DNA of 64,000 nucleotides from Streptacidiphilus sp. ASG 303 (GTDB taxonomy: Bacteria > Actinomycetota > Actinomycetes > Streptomycetales > Streptomycetaceae), in contig NZ_JAJLRA010000002.1 in assembly GCF_020991365.1 (NCBI RefSeq), forward strand, positions 372,001 through 436,000. The letters are read 5' to 3'. Made by a program: the position numbers and the translations under genes. Below are positions 9,297-19,072 of the stretch, piece after piece. A model generated the notes under the pieces. The model had not been told where the DNA came from. It was given only the letters and a program-made list of their open reading frames with translations, and searched no databases. Numbering within the stretch: the first letter of the stretch is position 1; every line of letters starts with the position of its first letter.

Positions 9297-9776
9297 ATGC
9301 AGGGCGACCCCGAGGTCCTCGAGTTCCTCAACGAGCAGCTGACCGCCGAGCTCACCGCGATCAACCAGTACTTCCTGCACGCGAAGATGCAGGAGAGTGC
9401 CGGCTGGACGAAGCTCGCCGCGTACACCCGGCACGAGTCGTTCGACGAGATGCGGCACGCCGAGGTCCTCACCGACCGGATCCTGCTCCTCGACGGGCTG
9501 CCCAACTACCAGCGGCTCTTCCACGTCCGGGTGGGCCAGACGGTGCGGGAGATGTTCGAGGCGGACCGGCAGGTCGAGGTGGAGGCCATCGACCGGCTGC
9601 GGCGCGGGATCGTGGTGATGCGGGCGAAGGACGACGTCACCTCGGCGAACGTCTTCGAGGCGATCCTCGCCGACGAGGAGGAGCACATCGACTACCTGGA
9701 CACGCAGCTGGAGCTGCTGGAGCGGCTCGGCGAGGCGCTGTACCTGGCCCAGCAGATCGAGCAGCCCGCGACCTGA
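9297..9776 (+). CDS. bfr: Bacterioferritin
   Basis: The 159-residue four-helix protein forms a 24-subunit iron-storage shell with heme between subunits. The ferroxidase ligands Glu18, Glu51, His54 and the Glu-Glu-Glu-His pair around 127-130 are present, and Met52 is the expected heme ligand. The ATG at 9297 is preceded by GTGGAG at a good ribosome-site distance, so it is chosen over in-frame starts upstream. The convergent neighbour bfd encodes its electron donor for iron release. Confidence 0.96.
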   Translation: MQGDPEVLEFLNEQLTAELTAINQYFLHAKMQESAGWTKLAAYTRHESFDEMRHAEVLTDRILLLDGLPNYQRLFHVRVGQTVREMFEADRQVEVEAIDRLRRGIVVMRAKDDVTSANVFEAILADEEEHIDYLDTQLELLERLGEALYLAQQIEQPAT

Positions 9777-9817
9777 GGGGCCCGCCGGGCGGCGCCGGCG
9801 GCCCGGGGCCCGGACGG

Positions 9818-10069
9818 TCAGGCCGCCTCGGCGGTCCCGTCGCCGGGGCCGCCGGGCGCGGCGGCGAGGCCGAGGCGGGCGGCGAGGCGGGGGGTGGGGC
9901 AGGGTCGGGCGCCGTGCTGCCCGAGGAGGGCCTGGATGCGGCGGACGCAGGAGCCGCAGTCGGTGCCGGCCCGGCAGCCCCTGGCGACCTGGCGGGGGGT
10001 GGCCGCGCCCCGGTCGATCTCCTCGCGGACCCGCTGCTCGGTGACCGCGTGGCAGCTGCAGACGTACAT
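9818..10069 (-). CDS. bfd: Bacterioferritin-associated ferredoxin Bfd
   Basis: This 83-residue [2Fe-2S] protein reduces bacterioferritin so that stored iron can be released. The cluster ligands follow the Bfd pattern: Cys4, Cys6, Cys38 and Cys41, with an extra Cys32. The last 30 residues are an Ala/Gly/Pro-rich extension beyond the usual domain. GGAGAG lies before the ATG. Two iron boxes lie 26-64 bases upstream, fitting induction in iron shortage, opposite in logic to the convergent bfr gene. Confidence 0.92.
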   Translation of the reverse strand: MYVCSCHAVTEQRVREEIDRGAATPRQVARGCRAGTDCGSCVRRIQALLGQHGARPCPTPRLAARLGLAAAPGGPGDGTAEAA

Positions 10070-10094
10070 GGGCGCGGTCTCTCCTCACGGCTGA

Positions 10095-10113
10095 TCAGCC
10101 AAGGCTCGCCTTA
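10095..10113 (-). promoter_or_regulatory. Second, weaker iron box
   Basis: This 19-mer matches the actinobacterial iron-box consensus (TWAGGTWAGSCTWACCTWA) at 14 of 19 positions. It lies one base from the stronger box, so the two are about two helical turns apart. Confidence 0.5.
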
Positions 10114-10114
10114 C

Positions 10115-10133
10115 TCCGGTAAGCCTCACCTTA
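10115..10133 (-). promoter_or_regulatory. Iron box for a DmdR1/IdeR-type repressor
   Basis: The 19-mer matches the iron-box consensus at 16 of 19 positions, with core GGTAAGCCTCACC. It lies about 46 bases upstream of the bfd start, where an iron-loaded repressor would block bfd transcription. This assignment uses the known consensus of DmdR1 in Streptomyces and IdeR in mycobacteria. Confidence 0.8.
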
Positions 10134-10155
10134 CCTGGCCGTCCCGGGCGGCGGA

Positions 10156-10197
10156 AAGCCCTCCCGGCACCGGATGTCCGGTACGCCGGGAGGGCTT
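10156..10197 (-). terminator. Terminator of aroH
   Basis: A perfect 13-bp stem (10156-10168 with 10185-10197) encloses a second 6-bp stem. On the minus strand it ends in CTTTCC. It lies 41 bases after the aroH stop codon. Confidence 0.85.
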
Positions 10198-10237
10198 CGT
10201 CACACGCGGGGGGACCCGGGGCCCGGAGGCCGGCGGA

Positions 10238-11795
<1,558 letters not shown>

Positions 11796-11801
11796 ACGAC
11801 A

Positions 11802-11829
11802 CGACGGCCGCCCCGCGGGGCGGCCGTCG
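11802..11829 (+). terminator. trp attenuator hairpin
   Basis: A perfect 28-base palindrome (stem 11802-11814 with 11817-11829, two-base centre) starts 7 bases after the leader stop codon. It is the candidate transcription terminator of the attenuator. It lacks a U-run, as is common in Streptomyces. The competing antiterminator pairing was not resolved by eye. Confidence 0.8.
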
Positions 11830-11904
11830 GCGTACCGGCCAGGCGACCCTCCCCGGACGGCGGAAGCACCCGCTCCCCGCAGCCCCCTCGGAAGGAAGCC
11901 CGCC

Positions 11905-13926
11905 ATGGCCCCCGAACCGCACCCGGCACCCCCCGCCCCGCGGACACCCCCCGCCCCCGGCACCCCGGCGTCCGGCGCCGCGGCTTCCGGGGCGCCGGCG
12001 TCCGGGACCCCGGCGCCCGAGGCGCTGGTCGCCCGCCTCACCGCTCCCGGCGCCCCCGCGTTCGCCCTGCTCCACCGCCGGGCCCCGCGCCTCGCCCCGG
12101 ACACCGTCGAGGTGCTGCTCGGGGAGGTCGGCACCCACGAGCGCCTGGCCGACCTGCCGGTCCCCTCCGGCGCGCCCGCCTCCCGCACCCCCGTGCACGA
12201 CCTGCTCGCGCTGGTCCCGTACCGGCAGATCCGCGAGCGGGGCTTCGAGGTCCGCGACGACGGCACGCCGCTGCAGGCGCTGCGGGTCGCCGAGCAGTAC
12301 GCGCTGCCGCTGGACGCCCTGCTGGCCGCCCTCCCCCGCGAGCGGGTGGTGCTGCGGGACGGCGCCTTCGACGTGGACGACGCGCGGTACGCCGAGACCG
12401 TGCGCCGGGTCGTGGAGGAGGAGATCGGCCGGGGCGAGGGCGCCAACTTCGTGGTCCGCCGCGACTTCACCGGCACCCTGGAGGGCTTCTCGCCCGCCGT
12501 GGCGCTCACCCTCTTCCGGCGGCTGCTGGAGCAGGAGCGCGGCGCGTACTGGACGTTCCTGGTCCACACCGGGGAGCGGGTGCTGGTGGGGGCGAGCCCG
12601 GAGGTGCACGTCCGGCAGACCGGCGGCACCGTCGTGATGAACCCGATCTCCGGCACCTACCGCTACCCGGCGGGCGGGCCGACCCTGCCGACGCTGCTGG
12701 ACTTCCTGGCCGACCCCAAGGAGCTGGAGGAGCTCACCATGGTGGTCGACGAGGAGCTGAAGATGATGTGCACGGTGGGCGACCTCGGCGGCCAGGTGCT
12801 CGGACCGCGGCTGAAGGAGATGGCCCACCTCGCCCACACCGAGTACGAGCTGCGCGGGCGGACCAGCATGGACGTGCGGGACGTGCTGCGGGAGACCATG
12901 TTCGCCGCCACCGTCACCGGCAGCCCGGTGCAGAACGCCGCCCGGGTGATCGCCCGCCACGAGCCCACCGGGCGCGGCTACTACTCGGGGGCGCTGGCCC
13001 TGATCGGGCGCACCGGGAGCGGCGGGCAGCTGCTGGACTCCCCCATCTGCATCCGCACCGCCGACGTCGACGCCGCCACCGGCCGGCTGGCCGTGCGGGT
13101 CGGCGCGACCCTGGTCCGGCACTCCGACCCCGCCTCCGAGGTCGCCGAGACCCACGCCAAGGCCGCCGGCGTCCTCACCGCGATCGGCGCCCGGCCCGCC
13201 CCCGCGGGCCGCCCGGCGCGGCGGGCCGCGCCGCGGCTCGCGGACGACCACCGGGTGCAGGCCGCCCTGGACGCCCGGCGGGCCGGCCTGGCGCCGTTCT
13301 GGCTGCGGATGCAGCAGCCGCTCCCCGCGACCGGCCCGCACGCGCTCGTCGTCGACGCCGAGGACACCTTCACCTCGATGCTGGCGCACCTGCTGCGGTC
13401 CCTCGGCCACCGGGTCACCGTGCTGCGGCACGACGCGCCGGGCCTGCGGGAGGCGGTCGCCGCCCACGACGGGCCGCTCGTCCTCGGCCCCGGCCCGGGC
13501 GACCCGTCCGACCCGGACGACCCGCGGATCGCGGTGCTGCGGGAGCTGGCGGACCACGCCCTGGCGGAGCACCGCGGCGGGCTGCTGGCCGTCTGCCTCA
13601 GCCACCAGCTGGTCGCCGGGCGGCTCGGCCTGCCGCTGCGGCGCCGGACCGTCCCGTACCAGGGCGCGCAGGAGCAGGTCGACCTCTTCGGGCGGCGGCG
13701 GACGGTCGGCTTCTACAACACCTTCGCCGCACGCTGCGACGACGCGGACGCCGCCCGGCTCGCCGCCCTGGGGGTGGAGGCGGCCCGCGACCCGCTGACG
13801 GGGGACGTCCACGCGCTGCGCGGGCCCGGCTTCGCGAGCGTGCAGTTCCACCCCGAGTCGGTGCTGACCCGGGAGGGCGCCGCGATCACGGCGGAGCTGC
13901 TGCGGGCCGCCGTGCCGGCGGTCTGA
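11905..13926 (+). CDS. trpEG: Anthranilate synthase, TrpE-TrpG fusion
   Basis: This 673-residue protein makes anthranilate from chorismate and glutamine, the first step of tryptophan synthesis. The TrpE part (about 25-430) includes MNPISGTYRYP, the ELTMVVDEELKMM stretch and the SPVQNAARVI segment of chorismate enzymes. The glutamine amidotransferase part (about 475-673) has the nucleophile Cys near 564 in AVCLSHQ (Ser in place of the usual Gly) and the FHPES His/Glu near 648. The ATG at 11905 follows GGAAGGA. The 20 residues after the start are Pro/Ala-rich. PhzE-like enzymes have the same fusion, but the Trp-codon leader points to tryptophan synthesis. Confidence 0.93.
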   Translation: MAPEPHPAPPAPRTPPAPGTPASGAAASGAPASGTPAPEALVARLTAPGAPAFALLHRRAPRLAPDTVEVLLGEVGTHERLADLPVPSGAPASRTPVHDLLALVPYRQIRERGFEVRDDGTPLQALRVAEQYALPLDALLAALPRERVVLRDGAFDVDDARYAETVRRVVEEEIGRGEGANFVVRRDFTGTLEGFSPAVALTLFRRLLEQERGAYWTFLVHTGERVLVGASPEVHVRQTGGTVVMNPISGTYRYPAGGPTLPTLLDFLADPKELEELTMVVDEELKMMCTVGDLGGQVLGPRLKEMAHLAHTEYELRGRTSMDVRDVLRETMFAATVTGSPVQNAARVIARHEPTGRGYYSGALALIGRTGSGGQLLDSPICIRTADVDAATGRLAVRVGATLVRHSDPASEVAETHAKAAGVLTAIGARPAPAGRPARRAAPRLADDHRVQAALDARRAGLAPFWLRMQQPLPATGPHALVVDAEDTFTSMLAHLLRSLGHRVTVLRHDAPGLREAVAAHDGPLVLGPGPGDPSDPDDPRIAVLRELADHALAEHRGGLLAVCLSHQLVAGRLGLPLRRRTVPYQGAQEQVDLFGRRRTVGFYNTFAARCDDADAARLAALGVEAARDPLTGDVHALRGPGFASVQFHPESVLTREGAAITAELLRAAVPAV

Positions 13927-14028
13927 CCCGGGCCCGGCGGCCGGGTGCGGGGCCGGGGCGGCCCGCGCCGCCGGATCCGCCCCGCGGCCCCCCTTCCCCG
14001 GGGCGCCGCGGGCTGGGAGGCTCGCCCC

Positions 14029-15183
14029 ATGAGCCAGCTCACCGCGCCCGGCTCCCCCACCGGCCCCGTCCCGGTCCACGGCCCGGTCCCCGGCCCGCGC
14101 AACGCGATCACCGACGTACCGGGCCTGCGGGTGGGCCACGCCCGGCTGCCCGGCGCGCTCGCCCTCAGCGGCACCACGGTGGTGCTGGCACCGCCGGGCG
14201 GGGCGGTGGCGGCGGTCGACGTGCGGGGGTCCGGTCCGGGCACCCGGGAGACGGACGCGCTCACGCCGGGCAACGTGGTGGAGCGGGTGGACGCCGTGGT
14301 GCTGACCGGGGGCAGCGCGTACGGCCTGGCGGCGGCCGACGGGGTCGCGGCCTGGCTGGAGGAGGCGGGCCGCGGCCACCGGGTCGGGCCCGACCCGGCG
14401 CAGGTGGTGCCGGTGGTGCCGACGGCCGCCCTCTTCGACCTGGGGCGCGGCGGCGACTTCCGGGCCCGGCCCGACGCGGCGACCGGCCGGGCCGCGGTGG
14501 CGGCGGCCGCCGCCTCCCCGGAGGGCGCGCCGGTGGAGCAGGGGGCGGTGGGCGCGGGCACCGGTGCGATGACGGCCGGGATGCGGGGCGGGGTCGGCAC
14601 GGCCAGCGCCGTCCTGCCGGGCGGGGTGACGGTGGCGGCGCTGGTGGCGGTCAACGCCCTGGGGTCGACGGTGGACCCCGCGACCGGGCTGCCGTACGGC
14701 GTCGGCGACGGGCTGCGGTACGCGGACGGGACGCCGGAGTTCCCGCTGCGGGTGCCGGGCCCGGAGGCGGCGGAGCGCGCCCGGCGGCGGCTGCGGGAGC
14801 TGGCGGCGGAGCGGGAGGCGCTCTCCCCGCTGAACACCACCCTCGGCGTGGTGGCGACCGACGCCCGGCTGGACCGGGCGCACACCCGCAAGCTGGCCGC
14901 GGTCGCCCACGACGGCATGGCGCGCGCGGTGCGCCCCTGCCACTCGCTCGCCGACGGCGACACCGTCTTCGCCCTGGCCACCGGTACCGCCGGGCCGCCG
15001 CCCGCGCGGCCGGGCCTGCTGCCGGAGCACGCCGCCGCGGACGCGGTGAACGCCCTGCTGGCGGCGGTCGCGGACGTGTTCGCGCGCGCCGTGGCGCACG
15101 CGGTGCTGCACGCGGAGCCGGCGACGACGCCGTGGGGGCACCTGCCGTCCTACCGCGAGCTCCACCCCGAGGCCTTCGCCTGA
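14029..15183 (+). CDS. P1 (S58/DmpA) family peptidase
   Basis: The 384-residue protein belongs to the DmpA/L-aminopeptidase family of self-cleaving N-terminal nucleophile enzymes. The early motif NAITDVPGLRVGHA (about 24-37) and the VLTGGSAYGLAAADGV stretch (about 91-106) are typical. Gly212-Ser213 in NALGS is the likely autocleavage site, making Ser213 the nucleophile. No signal peptide is seen, so it is probably cytoplasmic; the natural substrate is unknown. Its last 34 bases overlap the convergent P-loop kinase gene. Confidence 0.88.
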   Translation: MSQLTAPGSPTGPVPVHGPVPGPRNAITDVPGLRVGHARLPGALALSGTTVVLAPPGGAVAAVDVRGSGPGTRETDALTPGNVVERVDAVVLTGGSAYGLAAADGVAAWLEEAGRGHRVGPDPAQVVPVVPTAALFDLGRGGDFRARPDAATGRAAVAAAAASPEGAPVEQGAVGAGTGAMTAGMRGGVGTASAVLPGGVTVAALVAVNALGSTVDPATGLPYGVGDGLRYADGTPEFPLRVPGPEAAERARRRLRELAAEREALSPLNTTLGVVATDARLDRAHTRKLAAVAHDGMARAVRPCHSLADGDTVFALATGTAGPPPARPGLLPEHAAADAVNALLAAVADVFARAVAHAVLHAEPATTPWGHLPSYRELHPEAFA

Positions 15184-15680
15184 GACTCCAGGGCGAACAT
15201 CAGCTCGGCGAGGCAGTCGCTGACGCCGCGCCCGGCGGTGTCCAGGACGATCCGGTCGCGGTGCCACGGCTCGTACGCGCGGCGGCAGACCGCGTCCCAG
15301 TCGGGGAGCGGCAGGCCGGGGACGTCGGCGGAGCGGGAGGCCACCCGGCGGCGGTGCTCGGCGCGGTCCGAGCAGACGACCTCCACCTCGGCGACCTCGG
15401 CGCCCGCCCGGCGTCCGGCGTCCCGCCAGGCGTCTCGGGTGACGGCCAGCGGGTTGACGGACTCGGCGACCACGGACAGGCCCTGCCGCAGGTGGTCCTC
15501 GGCGAGGGCGTACCCGACCGCGTACCCGGCCGGGCCGACCGGGTGGACCGCCAGGCCGGAGCGGACGATCGCCTGCTCCACCGTGCCGGTCCGCAGGTGG
15601 ACGGCGCCGGTGCTGCGGGCCAGGGCCCGGCCGACGGTGGTCTTGCCGGTGGCGGGGAGGCCGCCCAGGACGATGAGCAT
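15150..15680 (-). CDS. P-loop kinase-like ATPase
   Basis: A compact 176-residue AAA_33/zeta-toxin-type kinase. Walker A is GLPATGKTT at about 7-15, with a downstream HxxR-type helix and a CSDRAEHRRRV lid region. Similar small kinases phosphorylate nucleosides, gluconate or unknown small molecules; the substrate cannot be read here. The ATG at 15680 has GGATGGAGC in front and begins directly with the P-loop strand. The 3' end overlaps the P1 peptidase gene by 34 bases on the opposite strand. Confidence 0.85.
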   Translation of the reverse strand: MLIVLGGLPATGKTTVGRALARSTGAVHLRTGTVEQAIVRSGLAVHPVGPAGYAVGYALAEDHLRQGLSVVAESVNPLAVTRDAWRDAGRRAGAEVAEVEVVCSDRAEHRRRVASRSADVPGLPLPDWDAVCRRAYEPWHRDRIVLDTAGRGVSDCLAELMFALESQAKASGWSSR

Positions 15681-15794
15681 GCTCCATCCTGGCGCACGCC
15701 CGCCCCCCGGCGGGGGCGGACGCCGGTGACGTCCCGCCGGTCCCGCGGGAGAGGGGCCGGTCCCGCGGGAGGGCGCCGGGCGCACCGGGGGCCG

Positions 15795-16820
15795 TCAGCC
15801 GAAGAAGACGCCGAACTCCTCGTAGAGGGCGAGGTCCACGGTCTTGACGCGGGCGGTGGCGGCCTCCAGCGGGGCGCGGACGATGTCCGTGCCGCGCAGG
15901 GCGACCATGGTGCCGAAGGCGCCGTCGCGCACGGCGTCGACCGCGTGCAGGCCGAAGCGGGTGGCGAGCCAGCGGTCGGCGGCGGTGGGGGTGCCGCCGC
16001 GCTGGATGTGGCCGAGGACGGTGGTGCGGGCCTCCTTGCCGGTGCGCCGCTCGATCTCGCCGGCCAGCCACTCGCCGATCCCGGAGAGCCGGACGTGCCC
16101 GAAGGCGTCCCGTGAGTCGTCCTTGGTGACCATGCCGCCGTCGGCGGGGACGGCCCCCTCGGCGACGACCACGATCGGCGCATAGTTGATCTTGAACCGG
16201 TTCTCCACCCACCCGCAGACGCGGTCCAGGTCGAAGGGGTGCTCCGGGACGAGGATCACGTTGGCGCCGCCGGCGACGCCCGCGTGCAGCGCGATCCAGC
16301 CCGTGTGGCGCCCCATCACCTCCACCACCAGCACCCGCCGGTGCGACTCCGCGGTGGTGTGGAGGCGGTCGATGGCCTCGGTGCAGATGTTGACGGCGGT
16401 GTCGAAGCCGAAGGTGTAGTCCGTGCCGTCGAGGTCGTTGTCGATGGTCTTCGGCACGCCCACGACGCGCACCCCGGCCCGGCCCAGTTCGGCCGCCACG
16501 CCGAGGGTGTCCTCGCCGCCGATGGCGATCAGGGCGTCCACCCCGTGCCGGTCGAGGTTCTCCCGGACCCGCCGCACCCCGCCGTCGACCCGGAGCGGGT
16601 TGGTGCGCGAGGAGCCGAGGACGGTGCCGCCGCGGGGCAGGATGCCCCGCACGGCCGGCACGTCCAGCCGCACCGCCAGGTTCTCCAGCGGCCCGCGCCA
16701 GCCGTCGCGGAAGCCGACGAACTCGTAGCCGTGGCTCTGCACGCCCCTGCGCACGATGGCCCGGATGACCGCGTTGAGCCCGGGGCAGTCGCCGCCGCCG
16801 GTGAGCACTCCGATCCGCAT
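15795..16820 (-). CDS. pfkA: 6-Phosphofructokinase
   Basis: The enzyme phosphorylates fructose 6-phosphate in glycolysis. The 341-residue single-domain protein has GGGDCPGLNAVIR at 8-20, GGEDT at 101-105, PKTIDND at 123-129 with catalytic Asp127, and MGRHTGW. Asp104 and Lys124 are the residues that mark pyrophosphate-dependent PFKs; ATP-dependent E. coli PFK has Gly at both positions. The protein therefore may use PPi rather than ATP. S. coelicolor has several pfkA paralogues; the neighbourhood beside macRS matches SCO2119. GGAGGGA precedes the ATG. Confidence 0.93.
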   Translation of the reverse strand: MRIGVLTGGGDCPGLNAVIRAIVRRGVQSHGYEFVGFRDGWRGPLENLAVRLDVPAVRGILPRGGTVLGSSRTNPLRVDGGVRRVRENLDRHGVDALIAIGGEDTLGVAAELGRAGVRVVGVPKTIDNDLDGTDYTFGFDTAVNICTEAIDRLHTTAESHRRVLVVEVMGRHTGWIALHAGVAGGANVILVPEHPFDLDRVCGWVENRFKINYAPIVVVAEGAVPADGGMVTKDDSRDAFGHVRLSGIGEWLAGEIERRTGKEARTTVLGHIQRGGTPTAADRWLATRFGLHAVDAVRDGAFGTMVALRGTDIVRAPLEAATARVKTVDLALYEEFGVFFG

Positions 16821-16947
16821 GGTCCGTTCCCTCCAGCCGTGCGGCCCCCGGCCGTGCGGTGGCGCGGGGGCCCGCAGGACGAGTGTGACCCGGATCACCC
16901 GGCGGCGGGAGGGGGCCGGGTGCCCGGCGGGCCCCGCCGGCGGACCG

Positions 16948-17715
16948 TCAGTCCCCGTCCAGCCCCTGCTCGATGGCGTACCGGACCAGCTCCACCCGGT
17001 TGTGCAGCTGGAGCTTGCCGAGGGTGTTCTGGACGTGGTTCTGCACGGTGCGGTGCGACAGCACCAGCCGGTCGGCGATCTGCCGGTACGACAGGCCCTT
17101 GGCCACCAGCCGCAGCACCTCGGTCTCCCGGGGGGTGAGCTGCGGCGGCGCCGGGGCGCGGGTGTCCGCGGACGGCGGCTCGGCGGCGAGGCGGCGGAAC
17201 TCGCCCAGCACCAGGCCGGCCAGCCCCGGCGTGAAGACGGCGTCGCCCGCGGCGGTGCGGCGTACCGCGTCCAGCAGCTCCTCCCGGCCCGCGGACTTCA
17301 CCAGGTAGCCGGTGGCCCCGGACTTCACCGCCTCCAGCACGTCGCCGTGCTCGCCGCTGGCGGAGAGCACCAGGACCCGCACGCCCGGGTCGGCGGCGAC
17401 GACCTCCCGGCAGACCTCCACGCCGGGCAGGCCGGGCAGGTTGAGGTCGAGCACCAGCACCCGGGGGCGCACGGCGCGGGCGCGGCGCACCGCCTCGTGG
17501 CCCTCGCCGGCGGTGGCCGCCACGTCGAACCCGGCGTCGGCGAGGTCCCGGGCGACCGCGTCGCGCCACATCGGGTGGTCGTCCACCACCATCACCCGGA
17601 GCGGTGCCCCGCCGTCCGAGGGCGCCCCCTCCACGGGAGCCCCCTCCACGGGAGCCCCGCCCTGCGGGGCCCCGTCCTGCGGTGCCCCGCCCGCCGCTCC
17701 GCCGTCTGCCGTCAC
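16948..17715 (-). CDS. macR: Response regulator MacR (NarL/FixJ family)
   Basis: The 255-residue regulator has a receiver domain (about 44-160: VMVVDDHPM, phosphoacceptor Asp in LVLDLNLPG, LVKSAG lysine) and a C-terminal LuxR-type HTH (about 190-250, LTPRETEVLRLVAKGLSYRQIADRL). GTG at 17715 overlaps the kinase stop codon, so the pair is translationally coupled. This start adds about 40 residues containing GAPQ/GAPVE repeats; ATG at 17592 would remove them. In S. coelicolor, MacRS (SCO2120-SCO2121) affects morphology and actinorhodin; assignment here is by synteny and domain layout. Confidence 0.88.
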   Translation of the reverse strand: MTADGGAAGGAPQDGAPQGGAPVEGAPVEGAPSDGGAPLRVMVVDDHPMWRDAVARDLADAGFDVAATAGEGHEAVRRARAVRPRVLVLDLNLPGLPGVEVCREVVAADPGVRVLVLSASGEHGDVLEAVKSGATGYLVKSAGREELLDAVRRTAAGDAVFTPGLAGLVLGEFRRLAAEPPSADTRAPAPPQLTPRETEVLRLVAKGLSYRQIADRLVLSHRTVQNHVQNTLGKLQLHNRVELVRYAIEQGLDGD

Positions 17716-18884
17716 GCCGTCCCGTCCTTCCCGGCGCCGCGCGGCCGCGGCACCCGCATCTCGACCTCCGCGCCCTGGCCCGGCACGGAGACCACGTCGG
17801 CACTGCCGCCGAGGTCGCGCAGCCGGCCCCGGATGGACTGGGCGACGCCCAGCCGCCCCTCGCGCTCCGCGTCGCCCAGCCGCCCGGGCGGGAAGCCGGG
17901 CCCGTCGTCGCGGACGCCGACCACCACCTCGTCCGGCTCCTCCTCGACCAGGATCCAGGCGCGGGCGCCCTCCCCGGCGTGGACGCGCACGTTGTCCAGC
18001 GCCGCGCCCACGGCGGCGGCCAGCTCGGCGGCGGTGCGGCCGGGCAGCAGCACCGGCGTGCCGGGCGCGGAGACGGTGACTCGGACACCCGCGTACCGGC
18101 CGAGCAGCGCCCGCAGGTCCTGCGGCGCGGCCGGGTCGGGCGCCGGGGCGGCGCCCCGCGGTCCGGCGGGACCGCCCTGCTGCGGGACCCCGCCCACCAG
18201 GGCGCGCAGCGCCGCCTCCTGCTCGCCGGCCCTGCGGCCCAGTTCCGCGGCCTCCCCGCCGAGCTCCGCGCCGCGGCGCTGCACCATGGCGAGCACCTGG
18301 AGGACGCCGTCGTGGATGTCCCGGGCCAGCCGCTCGCGCTCCCGGGTGGCCGCCTCCAGCTGCAGGGCGCAGGCGAGCGCGGTCTCGCTGGCGCGGGCGA
18401 GGTCGACGACCCAGCCGATGGCGCAGCCGGCCACCAGAAGCAGCACGATGTTGTGGACGTTGTCGGTGGTGACGGCACCGCGCTCGGCGATGTCCGCGGT
18501 CCCGACGACGGCCGCGGCGAGGGCGGCGGTCCGCCAGCCGCCCTTGGCGGCGAAGCCCAGGACGGGGCCGGCCGCCCAGATGGTCGGCAGGGTGACCTCC
18601 TGCGGCAGGGCGATGCGGGCGGGGTCGTCGAGGAACCGGGTGAGCATGATGCCGGTGACGGCCATGCCGAGGTCGGAGGCGAGCAGCGGCCAGGCGCACC
18701 GCTCGGCGGAGAGGAACGAGCGGGCGGTGGCGAGGGTCCAGGCGGCGAGCACGGCCATGAAGAGCCAGCCGCCCAGCGGGTGGGCGTACTCGCGGTGGAC
18801 GGCGAGGTAGCGGAGGGCGGCGTAGGCCAGGGTCAGCAGGCGGAAGACCGCGATGGCGCGCCAGAGCGGGAGCTCGACGGACAT
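17712..18884 (-). CDS. macS: Sensor histidine kinase MacS
   Basis: The 390-residue membrane kinase has an N-terminal block of about five or six hydrophobic segments (residues 10-165). A HisKA_3 dimerisation helix follows with His191 in LARDIHDGVLQVLAM, then a degenerate HATPase_c domain with LDNVRVHA and DDGPGFPPG. There is no large extracellular sensor domain, so the signal is probably sensed in or near the membrane. The stop overlaps the macR start. ATG at 18884 is chosen because the hydrophobic region begins there; the open frame extends further upstream in low-complexity sequence. Confidence 0.88.
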   Translation of the reverse strand: MSVELPLWRAIAVFRLLTLAYAALRYLAVHREYAHPLGGWLFMAVLAAWTLATARSFLSAERCAWPLLASDLGMAVTGIMLTRFLDDPARIALPQEVTLPTIWAAGPVLGFAAKGGWRTAALAAAVVGTADIAERGAVTTDNVHNIVLLLVAGCAIGWVVDLARASETALACALQLEAATRERERLARDIHDGVLQVLAMVQRRGAELGGEAAELGRRAGEQEAALRALVGGVPQQGGPAGPRGAAPAPDPAAPQDLRALLGRYAGVRVTVSAPGTPVLLPGRTAAELAAAVGAALDNVRVHAGEGARAWILVEEEPDEVVVGVRDDGPGFPPGRLGDAEREGRLGVAQSIRGRLRDLGGSADVVSVPGQGAEVEMRVPRPRGAGKDGTA

Positions 18885-19072
18885 GCCCCCGCCCGGACCG
18901 GCCCCCGCCGCCCGCCCGTCCGCGGCCGCCCTCTCCCCCGTCCCGGCGGCACCCGCCGTCCCGGCGGTCCCCGCCCTTCCGGCCCGCACCATCCCGACGC
19001 CCCCCATCCCGACGGCCCCCGCCCCTTCCGGTCCTCGTTCCCCGGCCCCGTCCCGCGCCGCGGCGCCCGGCG

